Positions 37,284 through 50,053 of a stretch of DNA of 54,521 bases are shown piece by piece. Numbering within the stretch: position 1 is the first letter of the stretch; every line of letters begins with the position of its first letter. The notes below the pieces were generated by a model, which was not told the DNA's origin, did not search any database, and saw only the letters and a program-made list of their open reading frames with translations. A program made the translations under genes and the position numbers. The stretch is from assembly GCA_020847755.1 (NCBI GenBank), contig JADLBK010000061.1, forward strand, positions 1 to 54,521, written 5' to 3'. Origin of the DNA: Flavobacteriales bacterium (GTDB taxonomy: Bacteria > Bacteroidota > Bacteroidia > Flavobacteriales_F > PHOS-HE28).

Positions 37284-40093
37284 GCGACCGTGGCCCGCGC
37301 CTTGCGCCACGCCGCCAGGCCCGCACCGGCCACCGCGAGCAGGATCAACAGGCCACCGGCCAGGCTGAGCGTGTTGCCCAGGGCGTAGGAGCGGCTGGCC
37401 ACGCGGAACTCCACCACGTGCTCGCCGGCCGGCACGCGCATCGCCCGCAGCACATAGTCGGCGCGGACATGCTCCACGGGCTGCCCGTCCAGGGTGGCCT
37501 GCCAGTCGGGGCCGTACCAGATCTCGCTGAAGACCACCACCCCGCCGTTCGCACTGCGCACCGTATAACGGAGGGCGTTCGCCGCGTAGCTGTCCAGCGT
37601 CACCGAGGCCGAGGGGTCGGGCGTGAGGGGGGCATCGCCCAGGGCGGCCCGCCAGCGTTCGTCCACCACGGCCACCGTGTCCGGGCCCACCTCGCGCAGC
37701 GCCAAGATCTCCGCATCGGCGTCCTTCACCCAGCGCACCTCGTTGACGAACCAGGCCGGGCCGTAGGCGTTGACGTTGAGCAGCGCAGGGCGCGCAGGGT
37801 CGGTGATGAGGTAGCGCGTGTTGAGCATGTTCAGCACGTTCTGCCGGGCCAGCACCGCGTTCACCGAGGACATGGTGGCGCCCTCGCCGAAGGCCCCGCC
37901 GATGGCGGCCATCTCGGGCCCCAGGTGGAACTCGATCAGGTCCTGGTAGCGCTTGAGCTTGGCCCCGTGGTAGCCGCCCACGCTCTTGTGGAAGTAGCTC
38001 ACGCGGCTGTCGTTGAACGGATTGTTGAAGGTGAGCACGCGGAAATGGCTGTTGCGGCGCAGCGCGGCGAACCGGGCCAGCACCTCCTCGTCCTTGCTCA
38101 CCATGCGGTCGCGCCCCTTGTTGCCCTGCTTGCTGGCCTTGAGACGGGCCACGGTGGCCTCGGCGTCGGTGCGGGAGGCGGGGGTCTCCTCCTGCTGCAG
38201 GATGGCCAGGTCCGCCGCCGTGGGCTTGAAGGGCAGCGCGTTGGCCGTGGGCTCCTCCCACATGCGATAGCGGCCGCCGTCCTTGTCGTTGTTCACGAAG
38301 CGCTTGTCCACCGCCCACAGGTCGACGAGCACCAGTGCGCCCAGGCCAGCGAGCAGCGCCACCTTGGGCACACGTCCGCGGCCGAAGAGGAACAGCAGCG
38401 CACCACCGGCCACGATGAAGAAGAGTCCGCGCCAGGCATCGGCGGCCACGATGTCCGCGCGGTGCTCCTTCAAGGCGTCGACGGCCAGCTGAAGGCGGTC
38501 CGGATCACCGGTCTCGGCCTGCGCGCTGAAGCGGGCCCGCTCCGCATCGCTCAGGAGGTCGATCACCGTGCCGGGCATCAGCGCCAGCACCAGCATCACC
38601 AGCACCAGCACGCCTGCCGGGATCAGGAAAGCGCGCTCCCGTGCACGGTCCCAGCGCCCTTCCTTCACCAGGCGGTCCAGGTACAGCACGGCGAGCACCG
38701 GCGCGGCCAGCTCCACGATGACCAGGATGATGGTGACCGCGCGGAACTTCGCGTAGCCGGGCACGTGGTCCAGGAAGAAGTCGGTGAGCGGCATCCAGTT
38801 GCGGCCCCAGCTGAGCAGCAGCGTGAGGAAGAGGCCGCTGAACAGCGCGTACGGCAGAGGGTCGCGCCACAGCACCAGCCCGGCGGCCACGTAGGCCAGC
38901 ACCAACGCAGCGGCCAGGATCGGGGAGGTGATGCCGATGAGGACCGCGGTGAGCGGCACGGCCGCGAGCACCCACCAGCGTGCCGGGCCTTCGGTGCGGG
39001 CGAGCATCAGCAGCAGGAGCAGCACCACCAAGGCGCCGAGGTAGACCGGACCACTGGTGAAGCTCTGGTCACCCCAATAGCTGTTCACGTATCCGCCCCC
39101 GCTGTACACCTCGTTGAGGTAGCGCTTGAGCTCGGGATCGGAGATGGCCGCCAGCTCCTCGCGGGTGGTGATGAGCGATCCGGAATCGCCGCCCTTGGCA
39201 TTGGGCACCAGGAAGGTGAAGCTCTCCTGCTTGCCATAGCTCCAGGCGGTCACGTAGTCGCGGTCCAAGCCCTTGGTGCGGATGTCCGCGGCGCTTTCGC
39301 CACCCGGGCCGATGGTGAGCTCGCTCGGCCCGCGGGTGGTGTGGGTGCCGTATTCGGCCGTGCCCCAAAGCACGCCCGCGTTGGCCATCACGGCCAGCGC
39401 CACGGCCACCAGACCGAGGCCGGCGCGGCCCAACAGGTCCATCACCCGGCCGTCGCGCACGAAGCGCAGCGCCTCGGCCAGCACGAAGAGGAGCAGCACC
39501 ATGGCCAGGTAGTAGGTGACCTGCAGGTGGTTGGCGTGGACCTCAAGCCCCAGGAAGAGCGCCAGCAGCGCCGCGGCCGGCAGCTTCGCCCCGCGGAAGA
39601 GGGCCCAGGTGGCGCCCAGCACCAACGGCATGTAACCGATGGCGGTGGCCTTCGTGTTGTGGCCCGCCTCGAAGATGATGATGAAGTACGAGGAGAACGC
39701 GTAGGCCAGCGCGCCCACCACGGCCACCCCGCGGTCCACGCCCAGCAGGCTGAGCAGGATGAACATGCCGATGAGGTAGAGGAAGACGCTGCCGGCGGGA
39801 TGCGGCAGGAAGCCGTGGAAGAGCCGGTCGACCCACTTGAGGACATCGCCCTTCCACGCCACGCTGATCTGGTAGGCGGGCATGCCGCTGAACATGCTGC
39901 CGGTCCACAGCGGCTCCTCGCCGTCGTGGGCCTCGCGGTGCTCGATGATCTCCTGCGCACCGCCCAGCCAGTTGCGCTGGTCGCCCTGCACCATGCGTTT
40001 GCCCTCCAGCAGCGGGCTGAAGTAGGCGAGCGGCAGGGCGATGAACAGCAGTACGGCCAGCCCGATCGGCAGCCATTTCCTCAGGTCCTTCAT
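37280..40093 (-). CDS. YfhO family membrane protein
   Basis: 937 aa multi-TM; WLPIGLAVLLFIALPLAYFSPLLEGKRMVQGDQRNWLGGAQE; GNTLSLAGGLLILLAVAG end. Confidence 0.85.
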   Translation of the reverse strand: MKDLRKWLPIGLAVLLFIALPLAYFSPLLEGKRMVQGDQRNWLGGAQEIIEHREAHDGEEPLWTGSMFSGMPAYQISVAWKGDVLKWVDRLFHGFLPHPAGSVFLYLIGMFILLSLLGVDRGVAVVGALAYAFSSYFIIIFEAGHNTKATAIGYMPLVLGATWALFRGAKLPAAALLALFLGLEVHANHLQVTYYLAMVLLLFVLAEALRFVRDGRVMDLLGRAGLGLVAVALAVMANAGVLWGTAEYGTHTTRGPSELTIGPGGESAADIRTKGLDRDYVTAWSYGKQESFTFLVPNAKGGDSGSLITTREELAAISDPELKRYLNEVYSGGGYVNSYWGDQSFTSGPVYLGALVVLLLLLMLARTEGPARWWVLAAVPLTAVLIGITSPILAAALVLAYVAAGLVLWRDPLPYALFSGLFLTLLLSWGRNWMPLTDFFLDHVPGYAKFRAVTIILVIVELAAPVLAVLYLDRLVKEGRWDRARERAFLIPAGVLVLVMLVLALMPGTVIDLLSDAERARFSAQAETGDPDRLQLAVDALKEHRADIVAADAWRGLFFIVAGGALLFLFGRGRVPKVALLAGLGALVLVDLWAVDKRFVNNDKDGGRYRMWEEPTANALPFKPTAADLAILQQEETPASRTDAEATVARLKASKQGNKGRDRMVSKDEEVLARFAALRRNSHFRVLTFNNPFNDSRVSYFHKSVGGYHGAKLKRYQDLIEFHLGPEMAAIGGAFGEGATMSSVNAVLARQNVLNMLNTRYLITDPARPALLNVNAYGPAWFVNEVRWVKDADAEILALREVGPDTVAVVDERWRAALGDAPLTPDPSASVTLDSYAANALRYTVRSANGGVVVFSEIWYGPDWQATLDGQPVEHVRADYVLRAMRVPAGEHVVEFRVASRSYALGNTLSLAGGLLILLAVAGAGLAAWRKARATVA

Positions 40094-40105
40094 CGGTTCA
40101 AGGGG

Positions 40106-40357
40106 TCAGCGGATCTCTTCGTAGTCGGCGTCCTCGATGCGGCCACCACCAGGGCGGGCGCCATGCCGGTCGTCGGCCCGTTCCACGCGCACGTCCCCCC
40201 GGGGCCGCTCGTCGCGGGGGGCCCAGTGGGTGCCGGGCGGCCGGCCCTGGCGCGCCTGCTGCACGCGCAGCAGAAGGCGCAGCGCCAGCCACAGCACCAC
40301 CAGGATCAGAATGATCCGCAGGGTGCCGGTGGCGCTCAACAGCAACAGGCCGGTCAT
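40106..40357 (-). CDS. DUF4834-like small membrane protein
   Basis: MTGLLLLSATGTLRIILILVVLWLALRLLLRV...IEDADYEEIR; TATCTTTG 6 nt upstream of ATG. Confidence 0.7.
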   Translation of the reverse strand: MTGLLLLSATGTLRIILILVVLWLALRLLLRVQQARQGRPPGTHWAPRDERPRGDVRVERADDRHGARPGGGRIEDADYEEIR

Positions 40358-40477
40358 GGCGGCCAAAGATAGCCGGGGCGGCCTTGGCCTTCCGGCCCGG
40401 TGCCGTACCTTCGCGCCGCTGTTCGCCCGCACGCCCGTTCCGGCGTTGCACGGCCGACGGCGAACCCCCACCTCCCC

Positions 40478-42217
40478 ATGTCCTCCTTCGATGCGCTGGG
40501 CCTCCGGCCCGAGCTCCTGTCCGCGTTGCGCACGCTGGGCTTCCACACCCCCACCCCCGTCCAGGAACGCGCCATCCCCCTGCTGCTGAACAGCGACCAC
40601 GATGTGGTGGTGCTGGCCCAGACGGGCACCGGCAAAACGGCCGCGTTCGGCCTACCGTTGCTGCAGAACATCGACCCCGCGCTCCGCCGCGTACAGGCCC
40701 TGGTGCTGGCGCCCACGCGCGAACTGTGCGTGCAGATCACCGGCGACCTGGAGCGTTTCGCCGCCGAGCTCAGCGGTGTGCGCCCCGTGGCCGTCTACGG
40801 CGGGGCCAACATCCGCGAGCAGATGCGCGCCATCCAGCGCGGTGCCCATGTGGTGGTGGCCACCCCGGGCCGCCTGCTCGACCTGCTCGGCCGCGAGGCC
40901 GTCGACCTGTCCAACGTATCCACCGTGGTGCTCGACGAGGCCGACGAGATGCTCAACATGGGATTCCAGGAGGACCTCACCGACATCCTGAGCAACACAC
41001 CGGCCGAGAAGCGCACCTGGCTCTTCAGCGCCACCATGGGCAGCGAGGTGCGCCACATCGCCAAGCGCTACATGCGCAACAGCGAGGAGGTGCAGGTGGG
41101 CGAACGCAACGTGACGGCCTCCGCCATCCAGCACCAGTACTGCGTGGTGCACGCCCGCGACCGTTTCGCCGCCCTCAAGCGCTTCGTGGACGCCGACCCC
41201 GACCTCTTCGCCATCGTGTTCTGCCGCACCAAGCATGAGACCCAGGAGCTGGCCGGCCAGCTGGTGAAGGAGGGTTACGTGGCCGATGCCATCCACGGCG
41301 ACCTCAGCCAGGCGCAACGCGACCACGTGATGGGCCGCTACCGCGCGCGCACGCTGCAGTTGCTCATCGCCACGGACGTCGCCGCGCGCGGCATCGATGT
41401 GAACGATGTGACGCACGTGATCCACTACGACCTGCCCGGCGAGGCGGAGAGCTACACCCACCGCAGTGGTCGCACCGCCCGCGCCGGGCGCACCGGCATC
41501 TCCCTGAGCATCCTGGGCGCGCGCGATGTGCCCAAGGTGCGCCAGCTGGAACGCATGCTGAGCACGCACTTCACCTATGTGCGCGTGCCCGGCGGAGCGG
41601 ACATCGGACGGGCCCAGTTGCGGTCCTTCCTGCGCCGCCTGAAGGAGGCCGATGTGGAGCACGAGGCCCTGGCCGACCTGATGGCCGTGGCCCAGGAGGA
41701 ACTGAAGGACCTGGACCGCGACGCGCTGCTGCAACGCTTCATGAGCGTCACGTTCGCCCGCATCCTGGACCAGTTCCGCGAGGCGTACGACCTCAACATC
41801 GACATGAGCCGCAAGGACCACAGCGCCCGCACCGAGCGGCAGAGCTCGCGCGAACGCTTTGCCACGGGTCGACAGCTCTTCATCAACCTGGGCAGCGCCG
41901 ATGGCTTCGACAAAGGCCGTATGCTCGGCTACATCTGCGGGGTGAGCGGCATCGGCGGTGAGCACATCGGCCGCATGCTCATCAAGGACGTGTATTCCTT
42001 CATCGACATCGAGCCCGCCTGGTTCGACCAGGTGTTCAACGCGTTCAAGGGCGCCGACCACAGGGGCCGCAAGGTGCGCGTGGACGAAGCGCAGGGCGGT
42101 CAGGGCGGCGGCGACAAGCCCCGGCGCAGCGAGGCACCGCGCCAGGGCTACGGTCCGAAGAAGCCCCACCGGGGCTCCAAGCCCTACGCGGCGAAGGGCG
42201 GCTCGCGGAAGTGGTGA
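40478..42217 (+). CDS. DEAD/DEAH box RNA helicase with DbpA-like C-terminal RNA-binding domain
   Basis: AQTGTGKTAAFGLP, VLDEADEMLNMGF, SATM, HRSGRTARAGRTG; C-terminal RQLFINLGSADGFDKGRMLGYICGVSGIGGEHIGRMLI. Confidence 0.93.
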   Translation: MSSFDALGLRPELLSALRTLGFHTPTPVQERAIPLLLNSDHDVVVLAQTGTGKTAAFGLPLLQNIDPALRRVQALVLAPTRELCVQITGDLERFAAELSGVRPVAVYGGANIREQMRAIQRGAHVVVATPGRLLDLLGREAVDLSNVSTVVLDEADEMLNMGFQEDLTDILSNTPAEKRTWLFSATMGSEVRHIAKRYMRNSEEVQVGERNVTASAIQHQYCVVHARDRFAALKRFVDADPDLFAIVFCRTKHETQELAGQLVKEGYVADAIHGDLSQAQRDHVMGRYRARTLQLLIATDVAARGIDVNDVTHVIHYDLPGEAESYTHRSGRTARAGRTGISLSILGARDVPKVRQLERMLSTHFTYVRVPGGADIGRAQLRSFLRRLKEADVEHEALADLMAVAQEELKDLDRDALLQRFMSVTFARILDQFREAYDLNIDMSRKDHSARTERQSSRERFATGRQLFINLGSADGFDKGRMLGYICGVSGIGGEHIGRMLIKDVYSFIDIEPAWFDQVFNAFKGADHRGRKVRVDEAQGGQGGGDKPRRSEAPRQGYGPKKPHRGSKPYAAKGGSRKW

Positions 42218-42220
42218 GGT

Positions 42221-42916
42221 TCACCCGTGCTTGCGCAGCGCCTCACGCCGGCTGAGCGGCGACAGGGGCTGCCGCGCCACGAAGGCCTTCACCGCCGCGG
42301 GATCGGTGGCCGCCAGTTCGCGCAGCGACCAGCCGATCGCCTTGCGGATGAAGAAGTCCGGATGCGTCGCGTGCCGCGTGATGTTCGCGAAGAGCAGCGC
42401 ACGGTCGGTGTCGCCCTTCCACCGGTTCTGGAACAGGATCGCCGTGCGGTTGAGCCAGAGGTCCTTGTCGCCGATCCAGCGCCGGTTCCATGTCGCGACC
42501 GCCTTCGGATACCGCTTCAGGATCACGCCCACCACATGCACGGCGAGCGCGTCCACCGTGTCCCACCAGCTGGTGGTGGTGATCAGTTCCTCCACCAGCG
42601 GAAGGTCGTCCGGCGTCAGCCGCTTCGCCTGCTTCATCAACAGGTCCACCGCGGTGTGATGCCACTCCCGCTCGCGCTGCGCGAAGGCCGAACGCACGAT
42701 GGCCGGCAGCTCCGCGGCCGCAGGTGTCCCATGCTCGGCCAGGTGGGCCTTCAGCAGTGCGCGCCGGTCCGGGGCCTTGATCCCGAAAAAGGGCGCCACA
42801 TGCTTCATGTACGCCTCCATGGCCGTGGCGTTGTCGGGGCACCGATGCGCCTCGAACAGCGCGCCGAGCGGCTTCAGCCACGGATGCACGGCTCCCCGTC
42901 CGAGGCCGTCGCTCAT
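42221..42916 (-). CDS. DNA alkylation repair protein (AlkD-like HEAT repeat)
   Basis: YMKHVAPFFGIKAPDRRALLKAHL, WWDTVDALAVHVVG, WNRRWIGDKDLWLNRTAILFQ, AIGWSLRELA. Confidence 0.88.
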   Translation of the reverse strand: MSDGLGRGAVHPWLKPLGALFEAHRCPDNATAMEAYMKHVAPFFGIKAPDRRALLKAHLAEHGTPAAAELPAIVRSAFAQREREWHHTAVDLLMKQAKRLTPDDLPLVEELITTTSWWDTVDALAVHVVGVILKRYPKAVATWNRRWIGDKDLWLNRTAILFQNRWKGDTDRALLFANITRHATHPDFFIRKAIGWSLRELAATDPAAVKAFVARQPLSPLSRREALRKHG

Positions 42917-43458
42917 GGCCGGATGATGTTCGCCAGCAGCAGGTCGATCAGCGGCTCCACGGCCTCGTGCGCCAGCACACGCGTGCTGCCGTGCAGGAAG
43001 CCGTCCCGCTCCATTCGCGCCATCTGCTCCAGCAGCGGCGTGTAGAAGCCGCCGACGTTCAACAGGCCCATGGGTTTGGCGTGCAGCCCCAGCTGGCGCC
43101 AGGTGAGCAGCTCGAAGAGCTCGTCCAGCGTGCCGAAGCCGCCGGGCAACGCCATCACGGCCTGGCTGCGCTCGTGCATCACCAGCTTGCGCTCGTGCAT
43201 GTCCTTCACCGTGATGAGCTCGCTGACGCGGTCGTGCGCCAGCTCGCGTTCGGTCATGAAGCCCGGGATGACGCCCACCACACGACCGCCCGCCGCCATC
43301 GCCGCAACGGCCACCGCGCCCATCAGCCCCACGTGGCCACCGCCATACACCACGCCCAGACCCCGGCGGGCGAGGCTGGCGCCCACTTCCGCGGCCACTT
43401 CGGCATAGTGCGGATCATGACCACTGGAGGCCCCGCAGAACACCGCGACATGCACCAT
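42913..43458 (-). CDS. LOG family / TIGR00730 Rossmann fold protein
   Basis: VAVFCGASSGHDPHYAEVAAEVG, YGGGHVGLMGAVA, PGGFGTLDELFELLTWRQLG. Confidence 0.93.
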   Translation of the reverse strand: MVHVAVFCGASSGHDPHYAEVAAEVGASLARRGLGVVYGGGHVGLMGAVAVAAMAAGGRVVGVIPGFMTERELAHDRVSELITVKDMHERKLVMHERSQAVMALPGGFGTLDELFELLTWRQLGLHAKPMGLLNVGGFYTPLLEQMARMERDGFLHGSTRVLAHEAVEPLIDLLLANIIRP

Positions 43459-43478
43459 GCGGCCAAAGTAAGCGGAGG

Positions 43479-44174
43479 CTACAGCTTGCGGAGATCGAGG
43501 GTATAGGACAGGCTCAGGATCCAGCGCCGGTCGGGACGGCGACGCCCATGCTCCCGATCGTGCACCACGGCGATGCCCACCGCGTGCGCCTTGGCCGGCC
43601 TCCAGGTGGTGCCGAGACGGAAGCGTGTCGCATCGTGGCGCCGACCCTCGCGGCCCAGCGCGCTGAAGATCTCCACCATCAGCTCAGGGTCGAAGCGGAA
43701 CCCGCGGATGTCATAGCCCACGTCGATCCGGTTGCGGACCGTGTGCCGACGAAGCCCCTCCGATCCAAAGGTGTGCTGGTAGCTCAGCCGGTAGCCCAGG
43801 TCGAACCGGCCCACGCGGTCGCCCACCTGTGCGAAGAGCCCGAAGCGGTGGCGGTCGCGTTCGCGCATCCTCGCAGCGTAACGCTGTTCCGCGGCCACAT
43901 CCACCAGGCGATGCAGCTTGTAGCGCAACTGCCCTTCCAGGATCACCTGGCGGCCGCGCGCCAGCTCGTCACCAGTGCGGTAGCCCACCTCGCCCGCGAA
44001 GCGAAAGCGCTTGGCCTGGTCCTTCACCAACCATCCTTCCAGAACGCCCGGCGCACCGCCCACCACACCGCCCTCAAGCCACATCTGCCCTGAACGACGG
44101 GGTTCCACGCGCTCCTGGGCGACGACATGCAGGACGGGCCAGACGACCATCAGGAGGAGGAGCGCGCGAAGCAT
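43479..44174 (-). CDS. DUF2490 domain-containing protein
   Basis: Signal peptide; beta-rich QLRYKLHRLVDVAAEQRYAARMRERDRHRFGLFAQVGDRVGRFDLGYRLSYQH. Confidence 0.65.
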   Translation of the reverse strand: MLRALLLLMVVWPVLHVVAQERVEPRRSGQMWLEGGVVGGAPGVLEGWLVKDQAKRFRFAGEVGYRTGDELARGRQVILEGQLRYKLHRLVDVAAEQRYAARMRERDRHRFGLFAQVGDRVGRFDLGYRLSYQHTFGSEGLRRHTVRNRIDVGYDIRGFRFDPELMVEIFSALGREGRRHDATRFRLGTTWRPAKAHAVGIAVVHDREHGRRRPDRRWILSLSYTLDLRKL

Positions 44175-44275
44175 GGCGGATGAACACCCGACCCCGCGTT
44201 CAGTTCGCCCCGTCCGCGAACCGCCGTCACCGAAGGGCATCATCGGAACTTCGACGGGCTGCGGACCGGTCACGG

Positions 44276-44887
44276 TCATCTGCGCACCGCCTCACGAACC
44301 ACCCTGAACCCGATGTCCGGATACGCGATGAAGTCCCAGCGGTCCTCGTGCACCCCGTAGGATGGATGGGCGGTCGGGTCACCGAAGGCCACCATCTTGC
44401 GCCGCCGGGCGAAGGGATCGCCCTCGGTGCACGGATAGGCGTATCCGAAGCGCTGGCAGGTGAGGCCGCTGTCGTCCTTGGCAGTGATCAACCAGCATCC
44501 CGGACCGTCCGCAGGGATGAGACCCTGCTTCCGGGCCAGGAGCCACTCGCCCAACGCGGGCAGCCGATAGCTGAAGCCTTGGGCGGCATCGCGCTGGCTG
44601 AGCCATTGGCAATAGGCCGCGGCCTCCACCCAGGTGAGGTTCACCGCAGCATCACCTGTTCCGCCCTGCCGTGCTTCGCCCCCCTTGGCGAAGTGCTCCA
44701 CAAAGGCCCGGTATTCCTCCACCGTCACCGGAGCGCTGATGGCGAAGGCCGCCACGTCGATCGTGCAGCTGTCCTGGTTGACCAGCAACTCGCCCACACG
44801 CACCTGGCCCGATGGCACCTCGGTGAAGGTCTGTGCGATCAGGGAGCCGGTACCGAGCACCGCGACCAGAAAGAGGGAGGTCCGCAT
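44276..44887 (-). CDS. SUMF1/formylglycine-generating-enzyme-like secreted protein
   Basis: FAISAPVTVEEYRAFVEH, NLTWVEAAAYCQWLSQRDAAQGFSYRLPALGEWLLA, DIGFRVVRE. Confidence 0.75.
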   Translation of the reverse strand: MRTSLFLVAVLGTGSLIAQTFTEVPSGQVRVGELLVNQDSCTIDVAAFAISAPVTVEEYRAFVEHFAKGGEARQGGTGDAAVNLTWVEAAAYCQWLSQRDAAQGFSYRLPALGEWLLARKQGLIPADGPGCWLITAKDDSGLTCQRFGYAYPCTEGDPFARRRKMVAFGDPTAHPSYGVHEDRWDFIAYPDIGFRVVREAVRR

Positions 44888-44992
44888 CGCGCGCAAGATC
44901 GCAACTGTTCGTGCGCGGTGGTCGAACGAACTGGCTTCCGGCATCCACCGCATGACCGGTCCGCGCTACTTTCACCGCACAACTCCAACCGC

Positions 44993-45760
44993 ATGCACCA
45001 CCGCTACGCCACCCTCGCCCTCCTGCTCGGTGCGCTGAACGCCAGCGCGCAGTACTGCTCCCCCAGCTTCGTGAACGGCTGCTTCAGCTGGCAGAACCAG
45101 AGCCTCACCCTCGGCACCATCAATTGGACGGCCGGCAGCGACTGCTTCACCAGCGACTTCACCAACCTGAGCACGGCCCTCACCCCCGGCGTACCGGAGC
45201 CGATGACGGTGACCAGCGGCAACTGGACCGGCTGCGCCGTGTGGGTGGACCTCGACAACAACGGCGCCTTCGAGGATACCGAGAACCTCTATTACAGCTA
45301 CGTGGGCGGTTCGCCCAGCTACACGTACAGCTTCTCCATCACCCTGCCGGCCAACACACCGGCCGGGAATTACCGCATGCGCGTGATCGCACCGTGGGGA
45401 TCGGACGGCTTCCTGGACACCAACACGAACGGCTACGGCCCGTGCGGTGCCTTCCAATACGGCAACTTCAACGACTTCACGGTGGTGGTGGGCACCACCT
45501 CCGTCGGCGCCGCCCGGAGAAGCAACGAGCCCGTCCTGTTCCCGAACCCGTGCACCGACCGGATCACCGTGCAGTGGCCGGATGCGGACCTCGAGCAGAT
45601 GACCCTGCTCGGCCCGGATGGACGCATCATCACCCTGCTCCCCGTCGTGAACGGAGCGCCGCTTCGCACGCTCGATGTGTCCGGACTCGCTGCGGGCACT
45701 TACGCGATCGCCGGCACGGGCCGCTCATCCGTCCGTTCGGTGCGCTTCAACAAGGAGTAG
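44993..45760 (+). CDS. Secreted GEVED-like domain protein with T9SS sorting domain
   Basis: Signal peptide; VWVDLDNNGAFEDTENLYYS...NTPAGNYRMRVIAPW; C-terminal VLFPNPCTDRITVQW...AAGTYAIAGTG. Confidence 0.78.
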   Translation: MHHRYATLALLLGALNASAQYCSPSFVNGCFSWQNQSLTLGTINWTAGSDCFTSDFTNLSTALTPGVPEPMTVTSGNWTGCAVWVDLDNNGAFEDTENLYYSYVGGSPSYTYSFSITLPANTPAGNYRMRVIAPWGSDGFLDTNTNGYGPCGAFQYGNFNDFTVVVGTTSVGAARRSNEPVLFPNPCTDRITVQWPDADLEQMTLLGPDGRIITLLPVVNGAPLRTLDVSGLAAGTYAIAGTGRSSVRSVRFNKE

Positions 45761-45963
45761 CTACCGATATCGTCCCGCTGCCGGGTCCCGCGAGCCATCG
45801 ATGATCGAGGGTTCCAGCTACGGGATCGAAGGCCGGGATCGGCCGTGCACGATCGACGCGTGGACCCGTACACCGCACCGGTGCGGATCCGGGGGAACTG
45901 CAACCTCACCGCGCACGGAGTTCGATCCCCTCCGGTGATCCGTGCGGCTCGACGACCGGACAT

Positions 45964-46003
45964 GATCGAGGAAGGCGGCCCGACCGGGCCGCCTTCCTCG
46001 ATC
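45964..46003. terminator. Intrinsic bidirectional terminator-like hairpin, perfect 18-bp stem, 4-nt loop
   Basis: GATCGAGGAAGGCGGCCC-GACC-GGGCCGCCTTCCTCGATC between the convergent 44993 gene and katG. Confidence 0.8.
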
Positions 46004-46020
46004 GCAGCTGTTGGTAGCGC

Positions 46021-49383
<3,363 letters not shown>

Positions 49384-49932
49384 TCAGCCGACCTGACGCC
49401 GCACATACTCGCTCTGCACCAACCCACCGGGGAAGCCACGGGTGGTGACGAGCTTCAAGCGGATGTCCTTCTCCAGCGGGCCGAAGAGCGCAATGCCCTG
49501 CCCGATGAGCACCGGCACATGCGTGATGATGAGCCTGTCGATGAGCCCGGCGCGAAGGAAGCGCTGCACGGTGAGCCCTCCATCGATGTACAGGTGGTGA
49601 TGACCGTTCGCGGAGAGATGTCCCACCACTTCGTGCGGCGTCATGTTCAGAAGCTCCACGTCGGCACCGCGAGCACGGGCGGCAGAAAGGTCAGGTGCTC
49701 CGCTGCTGAGCACGACCACCTTCCTCGTGTAGGGCCAGGCATCGAAGCTCAACACCTTCTCGAACGTGCGGCGGCCCATCACAATGGCGTCGATGCCGGC
49801 CATGAAGGCTTCGTAGCCGTGGTCGCCCAGCTCAGCGGTACCATCGCCCTCCAGAAAGTCCAGGGCCCCATCCGGTCGCGCGATGTAGCCGTCGATGCTG
49901 AGGCCGCAGAAGACGGAGCAGGTGCTTCGCAT
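49384..49932 (-). CDS. Dihydrofolate reductase family (RibD C-terminal-like) protein
   Basis: VFCGLSIDGYIARPDGALDFLEG, AIVMGRRTFEKVLSFDAWPYTRKVVVLSSG, LYIDGGLTVQRFLRAGLIDRLIITHVPVLIGQGIALFG. Confidence 0.92.
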   Translation of the reverse strand: MRSTCSVFCGLSIDGYIARPDGALDFLEGDGTAELGDHGYEAFMAGIDAIVMGRRTFEKVLSFDAWPYTRKVVVLSSGAPDLSAARARGADVELLNMTPHEVVGHLSANGHHHLYIDGGLTVQRFLRAGLIDRLIITHVPVLIGQGIALFGPLEKDIRLKLVTTRGFPGGLVQSEYVRRQVG

Positions 49933-50053
49933 GGCCGCAAAGTTCGCTGCACGGATGACGACCTCCCGCGGTGGCGCACACGCCGTCCCTTGCCCGTTCG
50001 CCTGCCCGAGCTACCTTCATCGTGCGATCGCCTCACGGCCGCCCGACACCATC

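Noticed and set aside
37418-40372. 984-aa plus-strand ORF
   Set aside because: Antisense to YfhO; low-complexity His/Gln/Arg/Glu composition; shadow ORF.
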